A stretch of 23,218 nt of DNA, taken from a virus. The stretch is taken from positions 1-23,218 of IMG/VR virus record IMGVR_UViG_3300025886_000170, one strand, 5' to 3'. The notes beneath the pieces are model-generated. The model worked only from the letters and a program-made list of their open reading frames with translations. It had not been told where the DNA came from and searched no databases. This document shows, in pieces, positions 1 to 7,346 of the stretch. A program made the position numbers and the translations under genes. Numbering within the stretch: position 1 is the stretch's first letter; the number at the start of each line of letters is the position of its first letter.

Positions 1-2
1 GG

Positions 3-1688
3 GTTCTATACCGTGAGGCTCACCGCGCTAGTCAGATGACGTATCAGAATGCCCGCAAGGCTGGGTCCAGCCGTGCTGACGCAAAGCAGCTTGCCAGCGA
101 TACATACACCAAAACAATGATGACCCCACCGATTGCAGTTCAAAACATGATGACCACCGAGGCCCGCAAGATGACGTTCCAAGGGCAACCGGCTGGGTTC
201 TTTGGCAAGATGGGGCCAATGATTAACGACATACCGGGCATGAAAGTGATTGCGCCGTTCTACAACACGCCGACCAATATCATCAACGAAGCATTCGACC
301 GCACACTAAATTGGTCACCGATATACAAGGCGCTGAAGCAGAAGGTTACCGGCGAAGACCTTATCTCAGGTAAAGAGTTCGACCTAGCTTCAGCAAAACT
401 GGCTCTAGGCAACTCTATTGCTTTGACCATGTTTGGCTTGGCAAGTGGCGAGGACCAACCTGACAGGAACATAATTATCACCGGGTATCTGGATGGGATT
501 GAGGGCGTGATGGGCCTTGATGGTCTGGACTACAAAGTCACTGGCTCTATCGGCAACTCACTTGAAAGCCGAGCATCTATTGCAGCCGCTGCCGGTGTGC
601 CGCCCTACTCTATCGGTGTGTGGAATGACGAACTTCAAACGTATGAGTGGACTAGCTTTAGCCGCTTTGACCCGCTGTCAGCGCTATTGGCGATGGGCGC
701 GGACATGGCTGAATATTCGCGGTACGGTGATGAGGCTGGCATGGTCCAACTAACCGCGGCGTATTCGTTAGCCGTGGCAGAGTACGCAGAAAACATGCCG
801 TTCCTGCAAGGCGTGTCAGAACTTAACAATGCGCTTTTTGGGCGGGGTGGCAGTCAAGAAAAGTTCATAGAAAGAATGCTGGCTTGGGTTGGCGAAGACT
901 ACGTTGGCAACCTTGGCACCAATGTTGCGGGCAACCTAGACCGTTCAACCTTTGGCTTGCTGTCCTATGCCGCTGAAACAATCTCAGGCGGCGAATATCC
1001 GCTTATTTCTCAGACCTCATACTTGGCGCAAATGGAGCGTATGCAGTACCCAACTAAGTCTAGCACTCGGTTGCCAGCCGGTGACATGCCTGGGACAGAT
1101 ACGCGATACACTGAGGCACCTGAGTTTATGCAGGGGTTTTACCGCGCATTACAAAAGGCCAAGGCAAGAAACCCGTTTTTCTCGCCGGAACTTAAACCCG
1201 CTCTCAGCTTTTGGGGTGATGAAATGGTGGCCGGTAAGGGCACCCGCGCTGAAATGTTTAACCCTATGAGAACTAGCCAGGGCGAACTTAGCCGACTAGA
1301 TGAGGAACTGATAAGATTGGTTGAGATTGGCGAGGGCCGGTTTGGCTTTCACCGCGACCGCATTGGCGAGACTAAACTAAACGCTGACCAGTTCGACATG
1401 TTTGTCAAAACAATAAACACAATTGATGAAAGCGGGAACATGCCGGGTGATGATGGCTATGACGCCGCCGAGACATTGAAGCTGGCAATGAGGATGCAGC
1501 TTAACAAAGAAGAATACATATTGGCAAATACCGATGCCGATAGGTTCGACCAACTGCATAAAATTCTAAGCAATCGCAGGGGCAATGCAAGGAAGTGGAT
1601 GGCTGGTTCACCGGGCGATGACTTTGGTTCTGGTGGTGACATCCTGCTTGATGCCCTGCGAGTTAAAGACGAAATTAGGACCCAATGA
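3..1688 (+). CDS. Internal virion (ejection) protein, C-terminal part; 5' end outside window
   Basis: The reading frame is open from the first bases of the window. It reads through the internal ATG at 36, so the true start lies upstream and about 560 C-terminal residues are present. The fragment is rich in A, G and M and has no obvious membrane span or enzyme motif. A segment with an 'APFYNTPTNI' core followed by 'FDRT' resembles the C-terminal regions of very large internal virion or polyvalent proteins in marine podoviruses, which are ejected with the DNA and act in the cell envelope (family knowledge). It precedes the tail fibre, as gp16 precedes gp17 in T7. The family call rests on style and position; the fragment alone shows no catalytic domain. 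Confidence 0.6.
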   Translation, partial: VLYREAHRASQMTYQNARKAGSSRADAKQLASDTYTKTMMTPPIAVQNMMTTEARKMTFQGQPAGFFGKMGPMINDIPGMKVIAPFYNTPTNIINEAFDRTLNWSPIYKALKQKVTGEDLISGKEFDLASAKLALGNSIALTMFGLASGEDQPDRNIIITGYLDGIEGVMGLDGLDYKVTGSIGNSLESRASIAAAAGVPPYSIGVWNDELQTYEWTSFSRFDPLSALLAMGADMAEYSRYGDEAGMVQLTAAYSLAVAEYAENMPFLQGVSELNNALFGRGGSQEKFIERMLAWVGEDYVGNLGTNVAGNLDRSTFGLLSYAAETISGGEYPLISQTSYLAQMERMQYPTKSSTRLPAGDMPGTDTRYTEAPEFMQGFYRALQKAKARNPFFSPELKPALSFWGDEMVAGKGTRAEMFNPMRTSQGELSRLDEELIRLVEIGEGRFGFHRDRIGETKLNADQFDMFVKTINTIDESGNMPGDDGYDAAETLKLAMRMQLNKEEYILANTDADRFDQLHKILSNRRGNARKWMAGSPGDDFGSGGDILLDALRVKDEIRTQ

Positions 1689-1713
1689 CAAATCACCCAA
1701 AACAGTGTACAAT
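1685..1713 (+). promoter_or_regulatory. Putative sigma70-type promoter for the tail-fibre genes
   Basis: ATGACA at 1685-1690 and TACAAT at 1708-1713 each match the -35 and -10 consensus at 5 of 6 positions and are 17 bases apart. They overlap the stop of the upstream gene and sit about 20 bases before the tail-fibre start, in one of the few real gaps of the late region. A chance match is possible. Confidence 0.4.
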
Positions 1714-1734
1714 CATTAAAAGGAAGGATTGGTA

Positions 1735-3294
1735 ATGGCCACTTTTGCAATTAGCGCAGTTACGCGCAAAGCCCAGGCCACGGCCAATGGCTCAACCACT
1801 GAGTTCGCGTTTTCGTTCTCGGTAAACACTGAGGCAGATGTCGCGGTATTCGTGGGCACTACGCTCAAGACAATCTCAACGCACTACACGGTAAGCATCA
1901 CATCCTCAACCGGCGCGGGGTCTATCACCTTTACGTCAGGCAACACGCCAACGAATGGCCAGATAGTCACCATTATGTCCAAGACGGCACTGGCCCGGTC
2001 GAGTGTGTACACATCCGGCGGCACGATAAATGCCACTAGCCTAGAGACAGACTTTGACACAAATATGATGCTGTTTCAGCAACAGGACGAGCGCCTAGAC
2101 CGCACCTTGATTGCCCCGGTTGATGACGCAACAAGCATTGATATGACGTTACCTGGCAAGGATGCTCGCAAGGGCAAGGTCTTGGGTTTTAACAGTTCGT
2201 CTGGAAACCCAGAAGCCACCCAGCAAGTCACTGGGGCGGCAGTCAATGTGTCCACGGTATCGGCTGGCGGTTCAGCAACGGCATCGGTTGCGGTATCGGG
2301 CGGCACGGCTACGTTTGCTTTAGGCATTCCAACCGGCGCAACAGGTGCCACTGGTGCCACAGGCGCAGCGGGCGGCGGCATGGCTGAACTCAGTTCGGAC
2401 AGTTCGCCCCAGCTTGGCGGGGCACTTGATGTTGTGACACATGACATCGTTACGACAAGCAACCGTGACATAGAGCTTGCGCCAAACGGAACTGGCAAGA
2501 CCGTGCTGAAGGGCAATACGAACCCTGGCACAATCGTGCTAAATTGTGAGAGTAATAGCCACGGACAGACTATCATAGCACAACCGCACTCAGCGGGTGT
2601 AACCAATACCCTGACCCTGCCAGCCGGTGGTAACCAGACCTTAGTGGGCACAGCCGGTGCGACCTTTACGGGTGATGTGACCATACCTGCCGGTGACCTG
2701 ATTATTGGTTCAACAGCGGTCACCAGTACAGGCGCAGAACTTAACAAACTAGCGGGTGCCGGTACGCTAAAGCAAGCTGGCAAGGAAAGTATCTGGATAC
2801 CAGCGGCTGCAATGTATCCCAGTACAACAAACGGTTGTTCTGCACTGACTCAAGTTGAAACAACTGCACTTAGACCTGACCTCAAAGTGCTAGACTTCGC
2901 AGCGGCGGCAGACGATTTTGCTCAGTTCTCAATCGCGTTTCCGAAGAGCTACGCCCTCTCCACTATAACCTATCAACCGTTTTGGACAGTTACAGGCACT
3001 AACACAGGGACAGTTGTGTGGCAGCTTGGCGGCGTAGCAATCACCAATGACGAAAGCATAAACACAGCATTTGGTACGCTGGTGGCAACGACTGCTTTGG
3101 CTCATAGCGGAACATCCAACGACCTAATGGTTTCGGCTGAAAGCGGCGCAGTTACTATCGCTGGCTCACCCGCTGATAACGACCAATGCTTTTTCCAGAT
3201 AAACTTAGATACCAGCGCAAGCGGTCAAACAGGTGTTGTCAGATTGCTTGGTGTTAAACTGTTCTTTACCACCGATGCAGCCAATGATGCGTAG
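1735..3294 (+). CDS. Tail fibre protein with T7 gp17-like N-terminus
   Basis: The start chosen is ATG 1735, which has AAGGAAGG 7-8 bases upstream; a TTG two codons earlier is in frame but unnecessary. The protein is 519 residues. Residues about 1-125 resemble the virion-anchoring N-terminal domain of T7-type fibres, ending in a coiled segment 'MLFQQQDERLDRTL'. A short collagen-like GATGATGATG stretch follows, then a region with 'SPQLGGALDV' and 'DIELAPNGTGKTVLKG', which I recognise from many marine phage fibres. The last about 170 residues, from 'ESIWIPAAAMYPSTTNGCS' to 'GVKLFFTTDAANDA', match a beta-rich C-terminal module common in marine phage fibres. It should bind the virion by its N-terminus and present adhesins distally. 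The two genes after it probably complete the fibre tip. Confidence 0.85.
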   Translation: MATFAISAVTRKAQATANGSTTEFAFSFSVNTEADVAVFVGTTLKTISTHYTVSITSSTGAGSITFTSGNTPTNGQIVTIMSKTALARSSVYTSGGTINATSLETDFDTNMMLFQQQDERLDRTLIAPVDDATSIDMTLPGKDARKGKVLGFNSSSGNPEATQQVTGAAVNVSTVSAGGSATASVAVSGGTATFALGIPTGATGATGATGAAGGGMAELSSDSSPQLGGALDVVTHDIVTTSNRDIELAPNGTGKTVLKGNTNPGTIVLNCESNSHGQTIIAQPHSAGVTNTLTLPAGGNQTLVGTAGATFTGDVTIPAGDLIIGSTAVTSTGAELNKLAGAGTLKQAGKESIWIPAAAMYPSTTNGCSALTQVETTALRPDLKVLDFAAAADDFAQFSIAFPKSYALSTITYQPFWTVTGTNTGTVVWQLGGVAITNDESINTAFGTLVATTALAHSGTSNDLMVSAESGAVTIAGSPADNDQCFFQINLDTSASGQTGVVRLLGVKLFFTTDAANDA

Positions 3295-3303
3295 GAGATA
3301 GCA

Positions 3304-4137
3304 ATGAGTTTTGGTTATCAGGTCTTAGGTTTTGGCAGCTTCCCAAGCAGGGGCGGTGCTTTTATAGAGGCTACAGGCGGAACGATAACAACTAGTGGTG
3401 ATTACAAGTTCCACACTTTTACTAGCAGTGGCACGTTTTCGGTAACGTTCTCCCCCGATGATAAAACGATTGACTATTTGGTTGTTGCTGGCGGCGGTTC
3501 TGGCGGAAATGATAAAAACTCCAGCGGAACGGGAGCAGGTGGCGGTGGGGCTGGAGGATACACAGCATATACGGGAGGCGACGTTTCTTCCTCTACTGAT
3601 TACACTGTAACAATAGGAGGGGGGGCTGCAGGAACATCATCGCGTGAGAATGGCAGTGGCGGCTCTAATTCATCCTTTTTTGGGTCTACTCGCACTGGTG
3701 GTGGTGGCGGTGGTTCTGGTGGGTCTGCTGGAGGTAATGGTGGCTCTGGTGCAGGCGGCTCAAATACTGGTGCTGGTGGCTCTGGTACTGCTGGTCAAGG
3801 TAATGCAGGTGGTACAGGCTATGGCGGCTACAACGGCGGTGGCGGTGGCGGAGCAGGAGCAGAAGGTACTCAAGGAAATGTAAATAATGGGGCTGGTGGC
3901 GCAGGACTTCAGTGGCTTAATAGCAGCTACTATGCTGGTGGCGGTGCGGGTGGCGGCGCATATGCGTCAAGTGGTGGCAACGGTGGCGGCGGTGACGGAA
4001 CTTCGCGTGGAAATGGCGGTCATGGTACTGCTAATACGGGGGGCGGTGGTGCAGGATGTGGCGCTACCTCTGGTGGTGCAGTGAGTTCTGGAAATGGTGG
4101 TTCTGGAGTTGTCATAGTAAGGTATCAGTATCAATGA
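3304..4137 (+). CDS. Glycine-rich tail-tip adhesin-like protein
   Basis: The protein is 277 residues; ATG 3304 follows a GGAGATA ribosome site that overlaps the end of the fibre gene. Residues about 1-60 form a beta-strand lead-in (TGGTITTSGDYKFHTFTSSG, then DYLVVAGGG). From about residue 60 to the end the protein is mostly Gly, Ser, Ala and Asn with many GGGG runs, closing with 'GSGVVIVRYQYQ'. This organisation is typical of phage glycine-rich fibre-tip proteins in which polyglycine helices form a sandwich and the loops contact the receptor (compare the fold of T4-type gp38 adhesins). Position directly behind the fibre supports a receptor-binding role. The exact receptor cannot be read from sequence. 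The last bases overlap the next start. Confidence 0.75.
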   Translation: MSFGYQVLGFGSFPSRGGAFIEATGGTITTSGDYKFHTFTSSGTFSVTFSPDDKTIDYLVVAGGGSGGNDKNSSGTGAGGGGAGGYTAYTGGDVSSSTDYTVTIGGGAAGTSSRENGSGGSNSSFFGSTRTGGGGGGSGGSAGGNGGSGAGGSNTGAGGSGTAGQGNAGGTGYGGYNGGGGGGAGAEGTQGNVNNGAGGAGLQWLNSSYYAGGGAGGGAYASSGGNGGGGDGTSRGNGGHGTANTGGGGAGCGATSGGAVSSGNGGSGVVIVRYQYQ

Positions 4138-4526
4138 GTCATTTTGCAAAAATTGAAGACGGCGTTGTTACAACCGTAATTGTAGCAGAGCAAGACTTTA
4201 TTAATACTCAAGCGGGTACTTGGGTTCAAACTTCATACAATACATACGGTGGTCAGCACCGTCTTGGCGGCACACCATTAAGAAAAAACTATGCTGGGAT
4301 TGGTTATATATATGACAGCACTCGGAATGCTTTTTATAAACCACAGCCCTATCCAAGTTGGACATTAAACGAAACTACTTGCTTGTGGGAGCCACCTGTT
4401 GTGTACCCTAGCGATGGCAAAGATTACGCTTGGAAAGAAAGCACAACTAGTTGGGTTGCATATCCTGACGATGGCAAAAATTACATTTGGAATGAAGGCA
4501 CAACGAGTTGGGTTGAGGTGACGTGA
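4134..4526 (+). CDS. Small fibre-associated protein with C-terminal 19-residue repeats
   Basis: The protein has 130 residues and starts at ATG 4134, overlapping the previous stop (ATGA). The start 'MSHFAKIEDGVVTTVIVAEQ' and 'WVQTSYNTYGG' match a family of uncharacterised proteins found next to tail-fibre genes in marine myo- and podoviruses. The C-terminus carries two tandem copies of a 19-residue unit with the pattern YPxDGKxYxWxExTTSWV. Repeats rich in aromatic residues and Gly in this position suggest a surface or fibre component, possibly with variable repeat number. Function is unknown; an adhesin accessory or fibre chaperone role is inferred only from context. Confidence 0.65.
   Translation: MSHFAKIEDGVVTTVIVAEQDFINTQAGTWVQTSYNTYGGQHRLGGTPLRKNYAGIGYIYDSTRNAFYKPQPYPSWTLNETTCLWEPPVVYPSDGKDYAWKESTTSWVAYPDDGKNYIWNEGTTSWVEVT
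4404..4517 (+). repeat. Two tandem 57-bp in-frame repeats
   Basis: Units 4404-4460 and 4461-4517 are direct repeats of 19 codons encoding YP(S/D)DGK(D/N)YxWxExTTSWV. The DNA copies have diverged at both synonymous and non-synonymous positions, so the duplication is not recent. Confidence 0.85.
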
Positions 4527-4714
4527 TGGATAAACGAACTGTGGCCAGCGCACATGAGCGCATCGATGAGATAGACAACCGCCTGGTGGTTTTAGAGGTT
4601 CGCCTAGAGGAGCGGTGGTTGGAGCAACTGCACCGTATGCGTAGGCTAGAGCATATCATTCTAGGGTCAGCCGCCGCCACAATCGCCCTGCTCATCAGCC
4701 TGATAATGGAGTAA
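4526..4714 (+). CDS. Small coiled-coil plus membrane-helix protein (XhlA/holin-accessory-like)
   Basis: The protein has 62 residues with ATG 4526 overlapping the upstream stop. Residues 8-45 are charged and heptad-like (AHERIDEIDNRLVVLEVRLEE), predicting a coiled coil. Residues about 43-61 form one hydrophobic helix (IILGSAAATIALLISLI). A cytoplasmic coiled coil followed by a C-terminal membrane helix is the layout of XhlA-type lysis-accessory proteins, and the gene opens a run that includes a holin and an endolysin. The family link is by architecture only; a tail-associated membrane anchor would look the same. Confidence 0.6.
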   Translation: MDKRTVASAHERIDEIDNRLVVLEVRLEERWLEQLHRMRRLEHIILGSAAATIALLISLIME

Positions 4715-4718
4715 CGAG

Positions 4719-4841
4719 ATGGTAACTGTCCTGGACCTTAACCCTCACTTGCGTACAATTAACAAACGTGACGTTGATGTTGAACAGCCAAAGCCTGAGA
4801 AGCGCAAGCGTGGTCGGCCCAAGAAAACTGACAAGAAGTAA
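4719..4841 (+). CDS. 40-residue basic protein with AT-hook-like motif
   Basis: The ORF runs from ATG 4719 to TAA 4841 and encodes 40 residues. The C-terminal half is strongly basic and contains KRKRGRPKK, a close match to the AT-hook core (RGRP flanked by basic residues) that binds the minor groove of AT-rich DNA. It sits 4 bases after the previous stop and 5 bases before the next start, so it belongs to the same transcript. It could be a DNA-binding micro-protein or a virion-packaged basic peptide; nothing else is visible. Confidence 0.55.
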   Translation: MVTVLDLNPHLRTINKRDVDVEQPKPEKRKRGRPKKTDKK

Positions 4842-4846
4842 ATGAT

Positions 4847-5350
4847 ATGGTCGCTGAGATACTAGCCGGGATAGCACTTGTGAAAGCGAGTGCGGCGGCA
4901 ATCAAGGAAGGCGTTTCAGCGGCCAAGTCTATGGGCGAACTGGCGGGCGACATTGATGCCCTGTTTGAAGGCAACAAGCAGTGTCAAAAGGCGCGGGCAA
5001 AAAAGTCCGGCATGTCTCTCAAGGACCAGCTTGGTGCAGGGTCAGCGGCCCAGGAAGTGATTGATGCCCGGCTGGCCAAAGAGGCATTGTGGGACGCCCG
5101 CATGGCTATCAGCATGAGATTTGGGCCAAAAGCCTGGGACGATATTGTTGTTTTACAGGCCGAGAGAGACAAGGAAGCAAAGCGTTTGGCGGCGATTGAG
5201 AAACAACAACGGCTGGAAAAGCGTGAGCGGATACAGGGCATCTTCATCCTCATTGCTTCATTGCTCATAGGTATCACCATCATTGGGATTGTTCTTGCGG
5301 TCATTTGGGCAAGCCAGCAAGTGCCACCGCCAGCGGAGGGGGTGCGATGA
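4847..5350 (+). CDS. Hypothetical protein with helical body and C-terminal membrane helix
   Basis: The protein has 167 residues. Residues 1-45 form an Ala-rich amphipathic helix (AEILAGIALVKASAAAIKEG). The middle is charged and helical, with 'QAERDKEAKRLAAIEKQQRLEKRER' at about 103-127 predicting a coiled coil. Residues about 129-154 are a clear membrane helix (IFILIASLLIGITIIGIVLAVIW), followed by a short PPP tail. I know this kind of protein from lysis or tail regions of marine phages, without a known function. The last codons overlap the next start by ATGA, implying coupled translation. The C-terminal membrane anchor with a cytoplasmic coiled coil argues against a standard inner-membrane spanin. 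Confidence 0.65.
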   Translation: MVAEILAGIALVKASAAAIKEGVSAAKSMGELAGDIDALFEGNKQCQKARAKKSGMSLKDQLGAGSAAQEVIDARLAKEALWDARMAISMRFGPKAWDDIVVLQAERDKEAKRLAAIEKQQRLEKRERIQGIFILIASLLIGITIIGIVLAVIWASQQVPPPAEGVR

Positions 5351-5610
5351 TACCGGCATTGGTTCTCGCTGTGACCTTGGCCGGGGTGGCGAACCCTACA
5401 CATGTGCCGTGCAGTTTATGGAAAAGATACACCGACCATTCCGGCCAGCGCGTGTGCGTCTATCGCTTCACGGCGGGGTTCGGAGGTCTCGGTTACCACT
5501 TCCCAACCTTGTCCTTTAGCGAGTGCCCCAAGGTGTTCTCATGCGTCTACGAAAAGAAGGACAAGCGCCCCACCCTGTCCGAGATTTTAGATTCACTGAA
5601 GAGGAACTGA
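5347..5610 (+). CDS. Small secreted cysteine-containing protein
   Basis: The protein has 87 residues. Start ATG 5347 overlaps the upstream stop and is preferred to the in-frame ATG at 5305, because it places a signal peptide (MIPALVLAVTLAGVANP) directly at the N-terminus. The mature part has four cysteines (about residues 22, 37, 60 and 66), suggesting two disulphides in the periplasm. A lipobox is not evident. In a lysis cassette it could be an outer-membrane-acting lysis factor or a superinfection-exclusion protein, but no family is recognised. Confidence 0.55.
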   Translation: MIPALVLAVTLAGVANPTHVPCSLWKRYTDHSGQRVCVYRFTAGFGGLGYHFPTLSFSECPKVFSCVYEKKDKRPTLSEILDSLKRN

Positions 5611-5614
5611 CCCG

Positions 5615-5833
5615 ATGACAATCGAAGAGAAGCACCACCTTAACTATGAAACATACCAGCGCAACCGGCGGCACATGTGCTGGGGTGCAATGGTAATGAT
5701 GCTGATATGTACCGCTGCCACGGTGTATGACCCGGCGCGTATGGAAGCCGCCGAGAGCATCCTGATGGCGCAGTACCTGGCGCTCTCCGCATTAGTCGGA
5801 GCCTACTTTGCTGTCGGGCACAAAGAAGCATGA
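5615..5833 (+). CDS. Small two-helix membrane protein (holin-like candidate)
   Basis: The protein has 72 residues. Two hydrophobic segments are visible, at about 21-37 (MCWGAMVMMLICTAATV) and 49-67 (ILMAQYLALSALVGAYFAV), separated by a short acidic loop. The N-terminus is highly charged. Two-helix proteins of this size next to a holin and endolysin are often second holins or antiholins. The gene starts 4 bases after the previous stop, and its TGA overlaps the ATG of the 3TM holin, a coupling often seen between partner lysis genes. Assignment is by topology and context. Confidence 0.6.
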   Translation: MTIEEKHHLNYETYQRNRRHMCWGAMVMMLICTAATVYDPARMEAAESILMAQYLALSALVGAYFAVGHKEA

Positions 5834-6216
5834 TTGCCGCATTGATAGGCCCGCTGGTCGAACTTGCCGGAGGCGTGCTGAAAAACAAGGCGGCGAAATC
5901 TCAAGCAGAAACACAACTGAAAATGACCGAGGCTGAAGCCAAGGCCAAGATACTTCTCAGCAAAGAGACCAGCGTGGCCGATTACGAGCGCATCATGGCC
6001 GAGGGTAGCCGGTCAAGTTGGCGCGATGAGTGGTTCAGCGGCGTACTGTCAATACCATTAATTCTTTGCTTCATCCCCGGTGCCGAGGGCGTGGTTGAGC
6101 ATGGGTTCGACCAACTAAGCAAAGCGCCGGAGTGGTATTTCTATTGCTTGGGCACGGCCATCCTTAGTTCGTTTGGCATCCGAGGTGCGGGCAAATATTT
6201 CGGGGGCAAGAAATGA
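5830..6216 (+). CDS. Holin, GTA-type 3TM family
   Basis: The protein has 128 residues. It opens with a hydrophobic segment (MIAALIGPLVELAGGVL), then a Lys/Ala/Glu-rich helix (residues 20-45), the signature 'SSWRDEWFSGVLSIPLILCFIPG' with a membrane helix, 'PEWYFYCLGTAILSSFGIRGAGKYF' as the last helix, and a basic tail. This order and the W-x-DEW, PEWY and FGIR motifs fit the GTA_holin_3TM family, which makes the inner-membrane lesions that time lysis and let endolysin reach the cell wall. The endolysin gene follows after one tiny ORF. Starts and stops overlap on both sides. Confidence 0.8.
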   Translation: MIAALIGPLVELAGGVLKNKAAKSQAETQLKMTEAEAKAKILLSKETSVADYERIMAEGSRSSWRDEWFSGVLSIPLILCFIPGAEGVVEHGFDQLSKAPEWYFYCLGTAILSSFGIRGAGKYFGGKK

Positions 6217-6338
6217 CCACAGACAAGGTCATACCGATGCCCCAGCGGTCGGACCTAGATGAGCAGTTCATTATTTTGGAAGCCCAGCGGCGTCAGGTTG
6301 AGCGCCAGAAAAAGCTAATTGAGGAGATGTACAAATGA
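6213..6338 (+). CDS. 41-residue helical protein between holin and endolysin
   Basis: The ORF runs from ATG 6213 (overlapping the holin stop by ATGA) to TGA 6338, and the endolysin ATG overlaps that stop, so the frame is held by translational coupling on both sides. Residues 14-40 are an amphipathic charged helix (EQFIILEAQRRQVERQKKLI). It has no membrane segment. The function is unrecognised; it may mainly couple translation or act as a small cytosolic partner of the lysis proteins. Confidence 0.6.
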   Translation: MTTDKVIPMPQRSDLDEQFIILEAQRRQVERQKKLIEEMYK

Positions 6339-6805
6339 CATACAAATTAGGCAAAGGCTCACTAGCCAAACTGGTCGGCGTGGACGAAAGGCTGCAAGAC
6401 ATTGTGCACCGCGCCATCAAGGTAACGTCTCAGGACTTCAGTGTCATCTGTGGCCCCAGAACCATAGCCGAGCAAGAGGCCTTGGTGGCAAAGGGTGCCA
6501 GCCAAACCATGAAGAGCAAGCACCTGTTGGGCTTGGCTGTTGACCTCATGGCCTATGTGAACGGTGGCCGCTGGGAACTGAACCTTTACGACGAGATAGC
6601 AGACGCCATGATTAAGGGGGTCCGCGAACACAACCGAGAGCGAGACACAAAGGTCAAGCTACGCTGGGGTGCGGCTTGGACCGTGGATAGCATTGGTGAG
6701 TGGGAGGGCAGTGCTGAGAATGCAATGAACTCTTACATTGACATACGCCGGTCGCAGTCAAGACGCCCATTTATCGATGCTCCACATTTCGAGGTCAGAC
6801 TGTAA
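6335..6805 (+). CDS. Endolysin, M15-family peptidoglycan peptidase
   Basis: The protein has 156 residues, the usual size of a single-domain phage M15 peptidase. The zinc site is visible as SKHLLGLAVD (His63, Asp70) and the C-terminal DAPHFEVRL (His151), matching the SxHxxGxAxD and PHF/W motifs of the VanY/T5-endolysin group, which cleave the L-Ala-D-Glu or D-Ala-D-Ala bonds of the cell wall. There is no signal peptide, so release should depend on the holin encoded just upstream. The 'GPRTIAEQEALVAKGAS' stretch is also typical of phage members of this family. Confidence 0.88.
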   Translation: MTYKLGKGSLAKLVGVDERLQDIVHRAIKVTSQDFSVICGPRTIAEQEALVAKGASQTMKSKHLLGLAVDLMAYVNGGRWELNLYDEIADAMIKGVREHNRERDTKVKLRWGAAWTVDSIGEWEGSAENAMNSYIDIRRSQSRRPFIDAPHFEVRL

Positions 6806-7005
6806 TGGGACGCCCAGAACGTACCGGGGATGGCCCGCGAAGAGCCGCCTTCCTCCAGCGCATGGGCAAAATGCGCGGTCCAGAACGGCGCAACGGTAAG
6901 CCTACGCCGCTTCTCAAAAGCCTGATGGATTGGGGTGCCAACTCTAAGCGCGAGGCGGTGGCCAGAGGCAAACGAATAAGTGAACGCAACCAAAGGAAAG
7001 GATAA
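6805..7005 (+). CDS. Small basic hypothetical protein
   Basis: The protein has 66 residues, and its start overlaps the endolysin stop (TAATG). The sequence is very rich in Arg, Lys and Gly (MGRPERTGDGPRRAAFLQRMG, then 'MRGPERRNGKPTPLLKSLMDWGANSKREA') with no membrane segment or signal peptide. Similar short basic proteins occur near lysis and structural genes of marine podoviruses and may be nucleic-acid binding or virion-packaged. No family with known function is recognised. Confidence 0.55.
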   Translation: MGRPERTGDGPRRAAFLQRMGKMRGPERRNGKPTPLLKSLMDWGANSKREAVARGKRISERNQRKG

Positions 7006-7008
7006 CAA

Positions 7009-7161
7009 ATGGCTAAACCACCTGGTTTGTATAGAAACATCGATAGAAAGAAAAAACGTATCGCCGCCGGTAGTGGAGAGAAGATGCGAAAGCCTGGCAC
7101 CAAGGGCGCGCCTACGGCCAAGGCGTTCAAGCAAAGCGCCAAGACCGCAAAGAAAAGATAG
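7009..7161 (+). CDS. 50-residue lysine-rich phage protein
   Basis: The ORF runs from ATG 7009 with AAAGGAAAGGA just upstream to TAG 7161. The sequence 'MAKPPGLYRNIDRKKKRIAA' followed by 'GSGEKMRKPGTKGAPTAKAF' belongs to a small lysine-rich family that I recognise as recurrent in marine phage genomes, usually beside structural genes. The charge suggests DNA or virion association. The function is not established. Its stop overlaps the GTG of the next gene. Confidence 0.65.
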   Translation: MAKPPGLYRNIDRKKKRIAAGSGEKMRKPGTKGAPTAKAFKQSAKTAKKR

Positions 7162-7346
7162 TGCATCTCTTCGTTCTGTTCGTATTTATTGGGCTGGGTA
7201 AGGACCGTGAGCTTGTGTCAAATACTCTCGCGTATCAGTCAATATATGCTTGTAATGAAATGGCCCGGCAAGTGGTGAAGCGTTACGGTTTTACCAACTC
7301 GCCGGACGATTTCGTTGTGGCATACTGTTTGCCGAAAAAATTTTAG
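7161..7346 (+). CDS. Small exported or membrane-anchored hypothetical protein
   Basis: The protein has 61 residues and starts at GTG 7161, overlapping the upstream stop (TAGTG). An N-terminal hydrophobic stretch (LFVLFVFIGLG) precedes a soluble part with two cysteines and the pattern 'VSNTLAYQSIYACNEMARQV'; the end 'VVAYCLPKKF' resembles small marine phage proteins of unknown function. The hydrophobic part is short, so it could be a signal peptide or a peripheral anchor. It is the last rightward gene before the convergent leftward block, and its end overlaps the end of the opposing gene by 4 bases. No terminator is visible there. Confidence 0.5.
   Translation: MHLFVLFVFIGLGKDRELVSNTLAYQSIYACNEMARQVVKRYGFTNSPDDFVVAYCLPKKF

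Noticed and set aside
1729-1734. TTG start for the tail fibre two codons before ATG 1735
   Set aside because: ATG 1735 has the better start codon and correct distance from AAGGAAGG.
2076-2783. 235-residue open frame on the minus strand opposite the tail fibre
   Set aside because: It is antisense to a well-supported tail-fibre gene, lacks a ribosome site and has a low-complexity Pro/Val composition produced by the complementary codons.
1729-4526. Invertible tail-fibre segment controlled by the serine recombinase
   Set aside because: No inverted repeats or alternative fibre tips were found near the fibre genes, and the recombinase lies about 7 kb away.
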